64,000 nt of DNA from Cycas panzhihuaensis (taxonomy: Eukaryota; Cycadophyta), in NCBI GenBank assembly GCA_023213395.1, contig CM041465.1:87923741-87987740 (forward strand), in the 5' to 3' direction. Shown here piece by piece: positions 1 through 11,784 of this stretch (the stretch's first letter is position 1; every line of letters starts with the position of its first letter). Under the pieces are notes generated by a model. It was given only the letters and a program-made list of their open reading frames with translations, ran no database searches and was not told where the DNA came from. A program made the translations under genes and the position numbers.

Positions 1-179
1 AGATCTAAGGGTCTTTAGCCTTGGTATAATCCAATAAGATTCCTTTAAAGTTAGGAGTTAGACCTTTTAAATAGAAGCAAAGATTAGTCAATTGCAAAAT
101 TAGGGACTTGATATAGGAAGAGGTATAGAAGTTAAGAAATAGAGATATTTTTTTCAAGTTAAGAAATAAAGATAATTTT

Positions 180-1150
180 TTCTAGTCAAGCACTTAGAAT
201 TGGTTGTAAATCTAGTTTCATTGCAAAGAAGAATGGAGATTTTAGACTGTTGACTTTCTGAACCTAAACAAGCATTGCCTTAAGGACAATTAAAGGGTGA
301 TAGGTTTAGAGATGATGTCTTTTTCAGATTCAATCAAGTATCATTGATGGTTGAAGATAGATATAAAATTGTTTTCACCACATTTTGGGGCATACTTGCT
401 TATAAGATGTCTTTTGGGTTGACCATTGATGGAGTAATATTTCAAAGGGTTATGGACCATGAGTTTAGGGGTTTGATTGCCATCATAATTGTCATCTATT
501 TAGATAACATAATCATTTTTTCTAAGAAATAAGTAGATCACATGGAACACCTAAGACAGGCATTTCGAAGATATCGACAATTTAGTATATCCCTCAACCT
601 AAAATATATTATTTTTGGTGATGTATAATTTCAAAAGAAGGGATATATATTGACACTAAATAGGTAGAGGTAATCAAAAAGTTGTTATTACCTACTAATA
701 AAAACGCAGTCTGGTCCTTCTTTGGTAAGATAATTTTTTTGAGAAGATTTATTCTAGATTTTGCTAGGGTAACCCTTCCTATTAATAAGTTGCTTAAGAA
801 AATTTTGCTTTTTAAGTGGGAGTGATTTGCTTGCAAAGCTTTTGGTGAGATCAAAGATATTATCATATAAGTCATGATACTAGGTAGCATTGACTTTGAT
901 AAGGACTTCATTATTTATTCTTGTGCTTTATATGAAGCTCATGCAATTATGTTATTGTAGAAAGATGTTGATGGCCAAGAAAGGCTAGTAGTCTTTTTAA
1001 ATAGAGTTTTAAAGGATTATCACTTGAGATACATGGAAGTTAAGAAGTAAGCATATGCCTTGGTAAAGGCAATTGAGATCTTTAGGTTTTATATTATTTA
1101 TAATCATGTAGTAGCATATGCCCCCTTAGCCCCAATAAATGGCATGCTTG
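180..1150 (+). pseudogene. Element Z: Ty3/gypsy reverse transcriptase and RNase H (decayed)
   Basis: Plus-strand translation shows the gypsy RT core: a copy of the 'FTTPWGTFAYKVMPFGL' block (here FTTFWGILAYKMSFGL, about 380-425) and the catalytic block, which reads IVIYLDNIIIFSKK near 490-530, so the second Asp of YxDD is Asn. It is followed by the RT-RNase H linker (SFFGKIIFLRRFILDFARV, about 715-770) and RNase H remnants (FLNRVLKDYHLRYMEVKK, about 990-1050). Several stops and frameshifts make it inactive. The left part is cut by the window edge. This is the oldest, outermost element of the nest. Confidence 0.8.
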
Positions 1151-1499
1151 TTTAAGTTAACCCTACTAGGAGATACGCCAAGTGGCTGGCCAAAATTTAG
1201 GAGTTTGATCTGGAGGTAAAGCTAGTTAAAATTGTTAAAGGTCATGGCTTGTGTAAATTAATACTAGAGAGTGAAACTCAAAATCTAGTAATAGTTGGAT
1301 AAAATTTTCAATCTCTAGAGGAAAGACTCACCAATGCAGTTCTAGTTGAGAAGCAGTAGTCAAGATTTTGTCATTACTTGTAAGATGTGAAATTTTATTT
1401 TGAAAACGGGAAATGCCCTAAAAAACAAGGATAAAATAGTCCAAAAATCTCTAAAGTTGAGGGTGGTTCCATATGTTTTAGTACAAAGGCAGTTGTACA

Positions 1500-2531
1500 A
1501 AAGGAGCTATGTTGGAGTCTTATTAAAATGCTTAATGATTGAAGAGGCACAAGATGTTCATGAGGAATTAAATGTAGGGATATGTGGTGGGTGTTTCAAC
1601 ATATGCAATTGCACATAAGATCTTAAGAGTAGGATACTTTTGGCCTTTAATTTAAAAAGGCACATTCCAAAAGAGTAAAGGTTGTATTGCTTGATAAGAG
1701 TTTATAGGAAAGCAAGGGCTAGCAATGATTTCTCTAAAGTTATTATATATCAATTACCCTTTTAAGAAATGGGGTTTTGATTTCACTGGTTTTGTTAACC
1801 TATCGTAAATAAAACAATATATATATTCATTTTAATAACAATATACTACTTTACTAGATGGGTAGATCCAATTACTACTAGGAGGGTAACTATTAGTATA
1901 GTGATATATTTTTTGTAGAAGATTATAATTCAAAGGTTTAGAGTGTATTTGATAATGATGTGGTATTAATCTCAATTGAGATGATGAGTTCTTGTAAAGA
2001 AATGAGTATCAACTTGAATACACCATTTATTTACTACCCTTAGGGTACTGGTTTGGTTGAGTCAACCAAAATAAGAATATGATCATAATATTGAAAAGAA
2101 TTATCAAGTAGAATAAAAAGACTGGCATATAGAGCTACATTAAGCATTATGGGCAAACAAGACAATGGCAAAAGAAGCTATGGGGTGCTTTCATTTCTTA
2201 TTACTATATGGAAAATAAGCCATTATCCTATTCCATCTTATATTAATTGCCCTTTAGTTAGTCGATTAAGAGGATTATGAACTAACTCATGTGACGGGAA
2301 GACTCAATCACCTATTGACTTCATAGGAGAAGTGAGAAGAAGCAAAGAATAATCTTTAGGCTCATCAATAAAATGTTAATGAGTTTTTTGATAAAAATAT
2401 CTTATAAAAGGAATTCTACTTAGGATATAGGGGTTCTAATATGGGACAAAGCCAGAGAAAGGCTGGGAGTCCACACAGAGTTTGATTTCTTATGGTTGGA
2501 ACCATTCACTATTTTTGAAGTAATTGGAAGG
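1500..2531 (+). pseudogene. Element Z: Ty3/gypsy integrase, first part
   Basis: After RNase H comes the integrase: zinc-binding remnant with VGICGGC near 1575-1595, the core start WGFDFTGFVNL near 1770-1800, the YYP-GTGLVEST block near 2030-2065 (a PQxNGxxE-type motif), ALWANKTMAKEAMG near 2140-2180, and the C-terminal domain (VLIWDKARERLGVHTEF, FDFLWLEPFTIFEVIG) near 2430-2530. The reading frame is interrupted exactly where the LTR of element A begins, and the missing C-terminus is found at 47007. Stops and shifts throughout. Confidence 0.8.
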
Positions 2532-2749
2532 TGTTACAAATTGACTCAATTAGGCTAATTAATTAGAGTTTACATATAGTTGATAGTCAAATAAATATGT
2601 GAAGGGTTGTGTCATTTGCTAAAGTGCCTTTGGGCCATATAAATATGTATTGATGTAGATGATTTATCATCACTTTATTATCAACCCAGTTATTTTGAAA
2701 TCTTTGCATTTTCCTATCTTCTATGTTGTTTCCTCTTTGATCCCTAACA
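2532..2749 (+). repeat. Element A 5' LTR
   Basis: Starts TGTTACAAATTG and ends GATCCCTAACA, followed after 2 bp by an initiator-Met-type PBS. It aligns along its length with 46792-47006; shared blocks include AAATATGTGAA, GGCCATATAAATATGTA and TTTATCATCACTTT. The start is inferred from this alignment and from the break in Z's integrase. Confidence 0.78.
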
Positions 2750-2751
2750 AT

Positions 2752-2763
2752 TGGTATTAGAGT
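2752..2763 (+). other. Element A primer-binding site (tRNA-iMet type)
   Basis: TGGTATTAGAGT, two bases after the LTR end, matches the TGGTATCAGAGC complement of plant initiator-Met tRNA with one or two changes. Confidence 0.75.
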
Positions 2764-4300
2764 TGTTTCCTTTCATGGGCACTTCAACAATTTGTATTTG
2801 TAATTGTTCATCTATATTTTTTCTTCTTAGTAGTTGGTGTCCCATCCTCAATCTCAGTAGTCTTAGTTATCATAGGTGTAATAAACAATGGGGCATAAAT
2901 ATATATCTCACGAAGTTGCTTTAATACACATGCAATAAACTGTAAAATCAATATACAAATCACCTTGTTACCAACGAGTTCCATAATAGTATTGCACCCT
3001 TATAATCAATATATAAATCAATGAGAATAACAACTAAAAACAAATCAACCTCAACAAAATTAATGGATGCTGTGCCTATCTTTCCATGGAAGTAAATTGA
3101 TGCATTCAAATAAATGCAAATCACAAATAGATTACAACCCAAGATATATCCTCGACGAGTACAAAGGCGTAGTGTGCAATAATTAATATCCAAGAAAAGT
3201 GTAATCTGTTTAGTGTGGATCATTAGTAGCAACATTTCAATCCATTAAGATAGTAATCCATGGTGGGAATTATTAATAGCAACATGTATTTTAGGAGTTG
3301 CATCTCTAACAACATGACGAGCAAGGGGGGTGACTTACAATATGTCATTTCAACTATAATATAGTTAGCCATGAGATCATATGAGGCAACAATGTAGGAG
3401 GGATTGGACAAATTAGATCTTGTATCACACAACGAAGAGAGCAATTGGAAAAGATAACGATATAATATATACTCGCACTCAAAGATATATTGTATATAAG
3501 CATTCGACCATATAATATATATTTGCATAAGTGTCGCCATTAGAAGTGAATCTATATTATATACATATTAATCAATGAGCCTTATCAAAATTAGCATACT
3601 CCCTTTAAAAAAAGAATACTCTCATTTATAAGTGCTATCTCTTTTGGTACTTGGTTTGATTTTTAGCCATAGATCAACTGAGATGCAAGGGGTTTAAGGA
3701 ATATCATGCCATAAAAGAGCATCATTATCGATTGGATATATACATTGTTGGGTGTAGGAGTGTATTTAACCTGGGGTTTACGTAATGGAAGCCAAATATA
3801 AGCACTCGATTGAAATTGAGGAGACAAAAGAGGAATAAGCATTAGACGACATTATCTCAACTATAAATGAGGCAAACATTCAATGTGACTATATCATAAC
3901 AAATATTGGGATACAAATTACAAGTTGTCACGAACTCCATCGATGCTATGCATGGTAAATTGACCAATGTATTGGCCTCTCCAATAGGTGATCTTATAGA
4001 TGGTCATAAGAATACAAACACAAAAGGAAAGACTACAAATTTTAATATTGAAAACTGTGACAGAAATTAATGAAAGGCATTCAATCATAGCCCAAAGATT
4101 AATTAATATCAAGTTGGGTGTCCTACTGAAGCACTCCGAAAATATCTGAAAGACTATAAAAATTTGATACTAGAGGAGCAAAGAGTTAATAGGATTTTAG
4201 ATTTATTTCAATTGCCTACAATCTATGCATTTGCAAAAAAAGAAGCAGTTCAAAAAAATAATAATCCGATGCCTTAATTTGGAATAAAAATCATGTGCAC
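2764..4300 (+). other. Element A leader and pre-gag region, no recognisable gene
   Basis: About 1.5 kb of AT-rich sequence between the PBS and the first recognisable gag residues. Short ORFs on both strands show no known domain. A long untranslated leader plus a decayed gag N-terminus is the likeliest content. Confidence 0.5.
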
Positions 4301-4800
4301 TGAGGATTTGGATACAACAAATGGAAGAGTATTACCAATTCATAGAAACAAACAATGATCAACAAGTTTGAGTAGCCACATTACACTTGGATGATATAAC
4401 ACATGAATGGTGGCAAAATTTGGAGCAAACTAGATATAAATCCTAACCTCCATTATGGGATTAGTCATAACATTATTCCTAGAATGATCTGAGACTATCT
4501 CAAGCTACAATTACTATTACAAATTTTAGAAACTCACACATACTAGATCAATAGAAGAGTACGACACGACATTTACCAACTTGTCTTATATGCTCAAGGA
4601 TGTACCCAAAGAAATGATGATCCAACTATATCTTGATGCTCTTATTGTAGGAATTCAAGCTAATGTCTTGACACAAGAACCATAAACCCTCAACAAATTT
4701 ATGTCATTGGTTCGAATCTATGAGAGTAAGATAATATCTCTAAGCAAGGCTAGATTAGGGATTTATATTCCCCCATTGACTTGAACCAATATACTAATAT
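4300..4800 (+). pseudogene. Element A gag (retrotransposon gag domain)
   Basis: Plus-strand translation gives VATLHLDDITHEWWQNLEQ (about 4370-4425), the conserved '...HL-g-A..WW' block of plant gypsy gag, then SYMLKDVPKEMMIQLYLDAL (about 4580-4640) and ALIVGIQANVLTQEP with FMSLVRIYESK, the second half of the capsid domain. Stops and a frame change are present. A degraded zinc-knuckle region may follow near 4910-4990, without a clear CCHC. Confidence 0.75.
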
Positions 4801-5127
4801 CATTGTAATCAACACCAATATGAAAGAGACTTGTTATTTCCAATGTAACCCTTAGTCGAGATAAACTATGTCAACAAGACCAACACCCCAAAGATTAAAT
4901 ATAGAACATAATGACTTAAGGGCGAAGAAAATTGTAGAAATTAGGCCACAGATGTCACATAAACCACATATTCACTATTGAACTAGCACTAGACAAGGAT
5001 GGTCTACTTGAAGAAAAATATGACCTGGAACCATAAACCTCTATTGAAGAGACATTAACATTAGAAGAGGATATGCCACAAATATCCCTTTCATCGATGA
5101 CTAGAATTACTTAATAAGATACTTTCA

Positions 5128-5480
5128 AGTTAAGTGGGGTTATTAAGAAATAACTAGTTAGAACCCTCATTGATTCAGGTTGCAACGTCAACATTATGGA
5201 TAAATATGCAATGTAATCATTGAAGCTCTTTTCGACATGCACTTTGAAGTTTCAGATTCAAGTAGGGGGAAGGTAATTCATCCCAAACCATGGAGTTTTA
5301 GAAAAACTATAAGGTCAATATTAGAGACAAAACCATCACTAAAGATTTCTACATAATGAGTTAGTTGTTGTGATGTGATTTTGGGCAACTGATGGTGAAA
5401 GAAAATTAGGATGTTCAAAACTAATTTAGAAGAAATGTTTATGAGATATAAACAAGATGGAAAAACTATCACCTTATGAG
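5128..5480 (+). pseudogene. Element A aspartic protease
   Basis: The block LSGVIKK followed by LVRTLIDSGCNVNIMD (about 5128-5202) carries the DSG active-site triad of retroviral-type aspartic proteases. Downstream, CDVILGN (about 5370-5390) and MRYKQDGKTITL (about 5440-5475) match the C-terminal protease-to-RT linker of gypsy elements. A few stops interrupt it. Confidence 0.7.
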
Positions 5481-5599
5481 GAGGGCATATGGGAAAAACA
5501 CAAATTGTATCATGTTATTAAAGGGAGAAATTAGTAAAAAGGGGATGACTTAGGGTTGTATTTCAATTATTTTCACTGCAGGCCAAAGTCAAACAAGAT

Positions 5600-5888
5600 A
5601 ACTGAGTAGAACCAAAACTACAAAGTATTCTTTAGAATTATGAAAGTCTTCAAAGAGCTCATTATGGAATTACCACAGGACAAAGATATGGAAATACCAT
5701 TGAACTAAAACATGGGACAAACCTAGTTGTGATCCGACATTATAAGCATCCTAATCATTATCAATAAGAGGTTGAGAGGATAATTTAAGAACTATCGTCC
5801 CTAGTAAAAGACTATTCATAACTCTAAAAATATTAGTAAAGAATAATGATAGATACTTCAAAATGTACGTAAACTATTGTGTACTAAG
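5600..5888 (+). pseudogene. Element A reverse transcriptase, N-terminal part
   Basis: Encodes the start of gypsy RT: VFKELIMELPQDKDMEIPL, then IELKHGTNLVVIRHYKHPNH and a decayed 'EVERII.EL' helix. The reading stops at 5888 at the target site of C1 and resumes at 28132. Direct evidence that C1 inserted into A. Confidence 0.75.
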
Positions 5889-5893
5889 TAGGG
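5889..5893. repeat. Target-site duplication of C1 (left copy, taggg)
   Basis: taggg immediately precedes the C1 LTR terminus TGTTAG; the identical taggg follows the other end at 28127-28131. Confidence 0.88.
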
Positions 5894-6190
5894 TGTTAGA
5901 AACAACAAACAAACTGATCATTTATGTATATAAGTATGGAATGAACAATCACACAAAGTAGAATTGATGTGGAAAACCTTTTGGTAAAAACACACCACAA
6001 AATTATTGATTACATTGATATAAAATATGTAATGTACAAAGGATTTCAGATCCCTTTAAATAGATTCCATAAGTGTCTCATATATTACGTCCGTCGACTC
6101 ACACAATAATAAATTATATTATAATATTTGTACCATATATTCATCACATTAACATTAGTCAGGTTAAGTGGATAAGATACCACTCTAACA
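5894..6190 (-). repeat. C1 3' LTR (297 bp)
   Basis: On the minus strand it starts TGTTAGAGTGGTATC and ends TTGTTTCTAACA, with short inverted termini TGTTAG/CTAACA. It matches the split 5' LTR, for example AAGTGGATAAGATACCACTC and GATCCCTTTAAATAGAT on the plus strand. Confidence 0.88.
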
Positions 6191-6204
6191 TCCCCCTTAA
6201 TGTA
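6191..6204 (-). other. C1 polypurine tract
   Basis: Minus strand reads ATTAAGGGGGA directly before the LTR start TGTTAG, the usual plus-strand primer position. Confidence 0.8.
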
Positions 6205-7200
6205 AATGTGGGCTCTTGAAGTCTTCCTAGGATTTGGATTATCTTTTATCTTTATCCTTGTTGATATATCCCCCTTCCAAGATAACTTCACTAAGTCCTT
6301 AGTATTCAACCTCTGTAGAGGATAATGCAATGATGGTTTACTTTTTGGATTGCCATGATATAAATTCATTGCCAATACCAAAAATGTATTTTACAATTGA
6401 TTGTCTATCTTCTGCATCTCCACCTCAATCTACAGTTTACCCATTCAAGTTTGCCTCTCCACCACAAAGGTATTCAAGGCCAAGATTAAGTGTTCTCTTA
6501 ACATATTTTAGAATCCCCTTTGCAGCATCCTAATGAGGTTCTTAGGGACTCTACATGTAACAAGATACCAATCTAACAACATAAGTATTATCAGGCGTAG
6601 TACAAGTTAAGTAAATCGAACTCCTTATTAATTGTCAATATAAAATCCCTTCTACAATTGGCTTGTTCATATCTTTCAGGACCTTTGTGCCCTTTACACA
6701 TGGTGTTTTTTCTGGTTTACAATCCTTCATCTCGAATCTCTTAAGCAAGTTTTCAGCATACCTCAATTGTGACATCATGATGTGATCATCCATCTACTTA
6801 ACCTTAATGCCTAAGAAGTAATGAAGTTGCTTGAGATCTATCATACCAAAAGTATATCCCAAATAGGACTTTGTAAATGCAATAGTTTTATTACAATTAC
6901 TTATAATAATGTCATCGATATACAATATAATAATAATTATTGTAGTTCCATTCCTTCGAATATAAAAACTTGGCTATAATTTTACTGTCACAAAACCATT
7001 CTCTTTCAATCTGGCATCTATCTTATCATACCAAACACTAAGTGCTTGTTTTAGGCCATAGAGAGATTTCTTCAAGCAACACACTAAATATTCATGTCCT
7101 TCCTTCATGAAACCAAGAGTTAGAGCCATGTAGATCTCCTCTTTCAAGTCTTTATTAAGGAATATTAACTTTATGCCCATTTGGTGAAACTCCTAACTAT
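6205..7200 (-). pseudogene. C1 reverse transcriptase and RNase H
   Basis: Minus-strand translation shows copia RT: LNKDLKEEIYMALTLGFM and CCLKKSLYGLKQALSVWYD (about 7000-7170), the catalytic VYIDDIII near 6904-6935 with both Asp intact, and YFLGIKV. RNase H follows with FISWQSKK and ALSSTEVEY near 6302-6370. Frameshifts and stops occur, but motif conservation is better than in Z and A. Confidence 0.82.
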
Positions 7201-7936
7201 ATGTAGTTGCTAAAGCAATGATCAATTAGACCATTGTCATCTTAGAGATTAGTGCAAATATCTCTTCATAGTTGATTCCTTCATTTTGTTTGAAACCCTA
7301 CATAATAAGCTTGGCCTTATACTTGTCTACCTCTTTATTGGAATGAAACTTCATTTTATAGATCCACTTGCAACTGACCAAGTTCTTTGATGGAGGTGAG
7401 GGAACTAAGTCATATGTATCATTCTTCATGATTGAACTATAGTCCTCCTCTATTGTATCTCTTTATCGTAGTTTTTCTTTCATTTCTTCATATGAAATAG
7501 GATCACTGGAATCATTAGTGTCCACCACCAAAGTCTGACTAGCATGTTGACTTATTGTTCTTCGTCCATCTTCAAGATCTTCTACCATTATACTAGATTC
7601 TTCAATAGTCCTCCTAGTCCATAATAGAATATGCAGTGTTGTATGTGTCTCCTTTTGCAATGGCTCCTTATTATTACTCCTACTTGGTTCTACTTCCATT
7701 TTTAACATAGTGCTAAGCTCCTAAACCTCTACACCTATTGAAACACAGCTCAAAAATGGAAGAAGCGGAGGATATGATCTATCTTTAAATGATCTCTCAG
7801 CATGGTACATCATCAACTCATCAAAATTAATATCTTGACTATCCAAAAGCTTCTTCTCTTGTGGATCCCAAAGTCTATGAACCTTATGCTCTTCAGAATA
7901 CCCCAGAAAAATACACTTCAAACTCTTGTGATCCAA
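7201..7936 (-). pseudogene. C1 integrase C-terminal region and linker to RT
   Basis: LDHKSLKCIFLGYSEEHK and RLWDPQEKKLLDSQDINFDE (about 7790-7936) are the GKGY-type end of copia integrase. The variable linker follows; an open stretch at 7463-7708 includes the start of the RT region. The segment 7201-7460 holds the decayed RT N-terminus. Confidence 0.75.
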
Positions 7937-8560
7937 CTTCTTTTGATGTGCGTCTGAGATGTGTGCATATACAATGCACCCAAATACCTTGAAATAATTA
8001 ATAGAAGGTTTCTGACTAGTCTAACACTCTTCGAGGGTAATGCCATGAACAACTTTTGTAGGTGCTTTATTCAGAATATAAACAGTTATTGCTATAGCTT
8101 CTACCCAAAATATTAGCGGTAGATTTGTTGTATATATCATACACCTCACCATCTCCATCATGGTACAATTTTTCCTCTTTGCAATACCATTTTACTGTGG
8201 GGTATATGGGATGGTTAATTCTTGTTTGATATCATGATCGAGATAGAATTGATTAAAGACATTATTGTTATACTCTTTTCTATTATCACTCATCAAAATC
8301 TTTATTTTTTTATTACACTCATTTTCAACGCTAACTTTCCATTCATAAAAATGATCAAGCACTTTAGACTTATTTTTCAAAAAGAATACTCAAGCTTTCT
8401 TACTATAATCATATACAAACACAAGGATAAATCAAGAACCTGATATAGAAAGATTTAATAGTGGTCTCATCTAGTCAATATGTATAAGTTCTAGCTTCTC
8501 CTTTGCTCTTCAAGCACAATCCCTAGCAAGTGGGTAACGATAGTGTTTTTTATACATATA
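7937..8560 (-). pseudogene. C1 integrase core
   Basis: Visible on the minus strand: a DYSKKAWVFFLKNKSKV block (after the first catalytic Asp), IKILMSDNRKEYNNNVF (second Asp region; DNRKEY for the usual DNGGEY), IPYTPQ and the stretch ending in VYILNKAPTKVV (about 8050-8100). Catalytic spacing fits copia integrase. Stops interrupt it. Confidence 0.75.
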
Positions 8561-9100
8561 TCCTTTACAAATGCTTTTTGAACATGGAACTCGTGGTAAA
8601 CCTACCACTGTCTTCAACCTATTCATAAGGTTGATGCTCTTATAGTTATGATGTTCCAAACACTCATGCTATAACTTACTCATATCATCAACACTAGCAA
8701 CAAAAGCATAAGAATATTTTTGGCCTTTAAATTTCTCAAATATCAAAAAATTATCTTGGACTTTCTTAGTAGCAACAGTAAAGAAGTTCTTCTTAGAATC
8801 CTTAACTATGCATCTATTATTGTAAAGCTCAATTTTTATATCTTGTTTACGTATTTTTTAGGCAAAAAGAAGATTTTTATCTTTGGTACATAGTAAACCC
8901 TACTGAACTCACCTCTGGCAAGCAGAATAGAACTAGCACCTTTTACATACAATACATGAGCATCTCTAAGAATCATATTAGCATCACTTGAACCTGCATC
9001 CAAGGCATCTAAATTTTGCTTCTGATAGGTGATGTGTTTATGACCACATGAGTTTAGGATTCAAATGACTTAGCTAACAACGTTGATACTCTAACACAAT
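8561..9100 (-). pseudogene. C1 protease and pre-integrase zinc-binding region
   Basis: The pre-integrase region is recognisable from CLEHHNYKSINLMNRLKT and from the peptide ending YRYPLAR (about 8500-8700), just before integrase. The protease must lie between this and the gag zinc knuckle, but I cannot see an intact DSG motif. Confidence 0.5.
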
Positions 9101-9149
9101 GCATTCCTAGACTCTTCCCCTTATTATTATCTTGGTTAACCTTATGCTT

Positions 9150-9275
9150 ATTCTATTTCTTAAACTAATAATTCTTTTTTTTGTGGTCCTTTTTCTTGCA
9201 GTAGTTGCACTTACCCATAAATTTCTTCTTGTCCTGAGATATCTCACCTATTTTCTGTGTGGACTTACTCTCTTG

Positions 9276-9338
<63 letters not shown>

Positions 9339-9812
9339 TCACGATCAAACCCTGATTTGAATTTGAACCACCGAGCATTCTATAATGCTTCAACTTGGAG
9401 TACTTTGCTAGAATTAGGTTTTTCAATGACTTAAATGATTCACCCTCCATAACTTCATCCCTAGCATAGATAGTTTGGATGGTTCCAAATGTAGATGGCA
9501 ACTTAGACATGATAATTACAAAGAGTAATGCATCATTAATTGAGTTTGACTTCAATTCATCTAACCTGTTCCTTAAATTAATGGTCTTATTCAGGTATGC
9601 ACTAATGCTGTTCTCATCCTCTACCTTTGAATTCAATAATTCCATCATAAGGGAAACCTGATAGTTAGTTTTCTTGTTTTTTTTAAATATCTCATATAAC
9701 TTAGTCTAGATCTCGTGTGGAGTTTCAAGATTGTGGACTAAAGCTCTCTAGTCTAGAGCCAAAGATAACTTAAGCAAACCCATAGCCATGAACTATTTGT
9801 TCTCGGCATATA
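9150..9812 (-). pseudogene. C1 gag: capsid part and zinc knuckle
   Basis: The open stretch 9265-9648 reads as copia gag: ISAYLNKTINLRNRLDELK, LLFVIIMSKLPSTFGTI and LKNLILAKYSKLKHYRM. After a TA repeat comes KCNYCKKKDHKKKNY (about 9185-9230), a zinc knuckle with C-x2-C-x4-H but the last Cys replaced. The TA repeat splits capsid from nucleocapsid and adds an alternating Tyr-Ile stretch. Confidence 0.78.
9279..9332. repeat. (TA)n microsatellite inside C1 gag
   Basis: About 27 uninterrupted TA units between the capsid and zinc-knuckle parts of gag. In the gag frame it encodes repeated Tyr-Ile. Confidence 0.97.
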
Positions 9813-10190
9813 TTCATTCTTTGGCATCCAAGGAAATGGCCAATGCTTTAAATTTGGTAATGCCCCAAAGCTGGTTAACCATGAGGACCAATTCCATGTT
9901 TGCCTTCTATTTATTAAAGTTATTCCTGTTGAAGGTAACTAGAGGAACTAATTTCTCAATGATGAAAAATGGCAACCACAAGGACACTAAACTAACCCCC
10001 GATAGGTTATTCATTCTTTCGCATCCAAGGAAATGACTAATGCTTTAAATTTGGTAATGCCCCAAAGTTGGTTAATCATGAGGACCAATTCCATGTTTGC
10101 CTTCCATTTATTAAAGTTATTCCTATTAAAGGTAACTAGAGGAACTAAATGGCAACCACAAGGACACTAAACTAACCCCCGATAGGTTAT
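9813..10190 (-). repeat. Tandem duplication in C1 gag N-terminal region
   Basis: The unit from 'tcattctttggcatccaagg' to 'cccccgataggttat' occurs at about 9813-10008 and again at about 10009-10190. The copies share long runs (e.g. AATTTGGTAATGCCCCAAAG) and differ by point changes plus a short deletion (ttctcaatgatgaaa is missing in the second). It must have arisen after or shortly before C1 inserted. Confidence 0.9.
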
Positions 10191-11669
10191 ATTCCCCTAA
10201 AAAATAGTCTATTTCAACAATTCAAAATATAAAGGCTTAACCAAAACTGATAACCACTTATAAATAGGTCAACTGACTACTCAATGAAAAGACTTTCCTA
10301 AACTCTTTATAAGTTTGATTTTAATAAATAAAACACTACTATTTTGAAGCAACTCAATAAAATAAATATCTTTATGATGTAATGGTCAAGTGAATAATGA
10401 CATGAAGCCCACTATAACACTCTATAAACCTCTCACTCATATGTTACATATGAAGAGAACAAAATCACCACACTCATACCCCAAGCGCCTCATTCATATA
10501 TGCATGTATTAACCATCAAATAACATATCCAACTCTGAAGCTCAATATTACATCTAAAATAATTCAAATACCAACTAAACAAAGGTATATATATCAAAGA
10601 CTTAAAATCCACCTTAGTATATATCATAAACTATATGATGTACCTTTGACATTAATCTATTGAGGCTACCATGACAAGCTTCATGTCTATCTACAAGTGG
10701 CAACTGTGGTGATCATGGCTAGCTTCTGACTCCTTGACTATGAGTGGATTCCCAACCTGTGAGAGATGTTTCTTTGACTTCATGTCTATTATGATTCCAT
10801 TGTTCTCGACTTTCTCTCGTTGGCATCCATCCTTTCACTACTGCATTTTTGTCTCTCTTTGGTTGGTGATCGTCTACTACATAATAGATACACAAAATCT
10901 CTATTTTGTTATGTGTACTAACAATTCCATAAGGTCAATGAGAATGCATATACTTAACGAGCATCTTCCTCAACAAAAATATTGTGGCTGATATCATATA
11001 CGGTCTGTGTATGTGCATATGTTGTATTACTTTACACGATGCTTAGAACATAACCACGATAAATGCAAAGATTGACATAGCTTCTTTAGACTTACACCTA
11101 TGAGTCTTCAAGATACAATATCACTACATTATGTCTTTTGTCTACATCTAGAAACTGAGCGACTATAATAAAATGTTGGACTGCATCTCACATTTCCAAT
11201 GGTTATTTATTCAATCCTCATTCATGTTAGTATGTGTCTCCTCTAATAGTAACCCCCTCAACCTTAGTATGAAAAAAATAGCGGCTGGCTCAACCACACA
11301 AGGGTGACTCTATAAACATTTGATATCACCTTCCTTAATCACATGCAACTGTGTCTACACATCCTTAGCTAGCAACAAAGTATCTGGAGGCTGCAATAAC
11401 AGAAACAAGGGGAACTAGGGATCTCTACACATCCATATACCTGCAATAAGAGAAAACAACCTCCTACACTCCTCTGCACACCTTTGATAATAGGTGAAAT
11501 CTTGCAAGACATATCATTCAAGAAGGAAAGTACCTGAGCATTGCAAACTGTGGCTACTCTTTTGGTTGTTAGAGAAATCGATCCTTAGTGAAGGGTTGAA
11601 TCAGTATTACTCGGTAACCTACAATCTGAAGACTTCACCTAACATATGTCTACTTGTGCATGACCATTT
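10191..11669 (-). other. C1 leader between PBS and gag
   Basis: About 1.5 kb with no recognisable coding domain. Open stretches at 10734-10991 and 11494-11676 on the plus strand have no family resemblance and lie antisense to the element. Confidence 0.5.
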
Positions 11670-11681
11670 GCTTTGATACCA
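11670..11681 (-). other. C1 primer-binding site (tRNA-iMet type)
   Basis: Minus strand TGGTATCAAAGC directly after the LTR end CTAACA; one mismatch to the initiator-Met PBS TGGTATCAGAGC. Confidence 0.85.
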
Positions 11682-11784
11682 TGTTAGAAACCATAGATAA
11701 ATAAATCATTTATGTACATGACAAGCACGATATGAACAAGCAAATAAAGCAAAATTGACATTGAAAACCTTTCGGAAAAAACCC
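11682..11784 (-). repeat. C1 5' LTR, PBS-proximal part (interrupted by T1)
   Basis: Aligns with 5894-5990 of the 3' LTR (TGTTAGAAAC..., AAATCATTTATGTA, ATTGA..TGGAAAACCTTT-like block). The alignment breaks at 11784, where T1 begins, and continues at 27931. Includes the left TSD copy of T1, aaccc at 11780-11784. Confidence 0.87.
11780..11784. repeat. Target-site duplication of T1 (left copy, aaccc)
   Basis: aaccc precedes the T1 terminus TGAAAC; identical aaccc at 27926-27930 follows the other terminus GGGAAACA. Confidence 0.9.

Noticed and set aside
2532-2763. A 3' LTR of element Z followed by a second element in tandem
   Set aside because: Z's integrase resumes at 47007, so the LTR belongs to inserted element A.
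3223-4112. Minus-strand ORFs of 64-105 codons in the A leader
   Set aside because: Hydrophobic composition expected from AT-rich random sequence, no domain, antisense to A.
9132-9434. ORFs containing a Tyr-Ile repeat as a transmembrane protein
   Set aside because: The repeat is translation of the TA microsatellite; flanking residues are gag on the minus strand and shadow on the plus strand.
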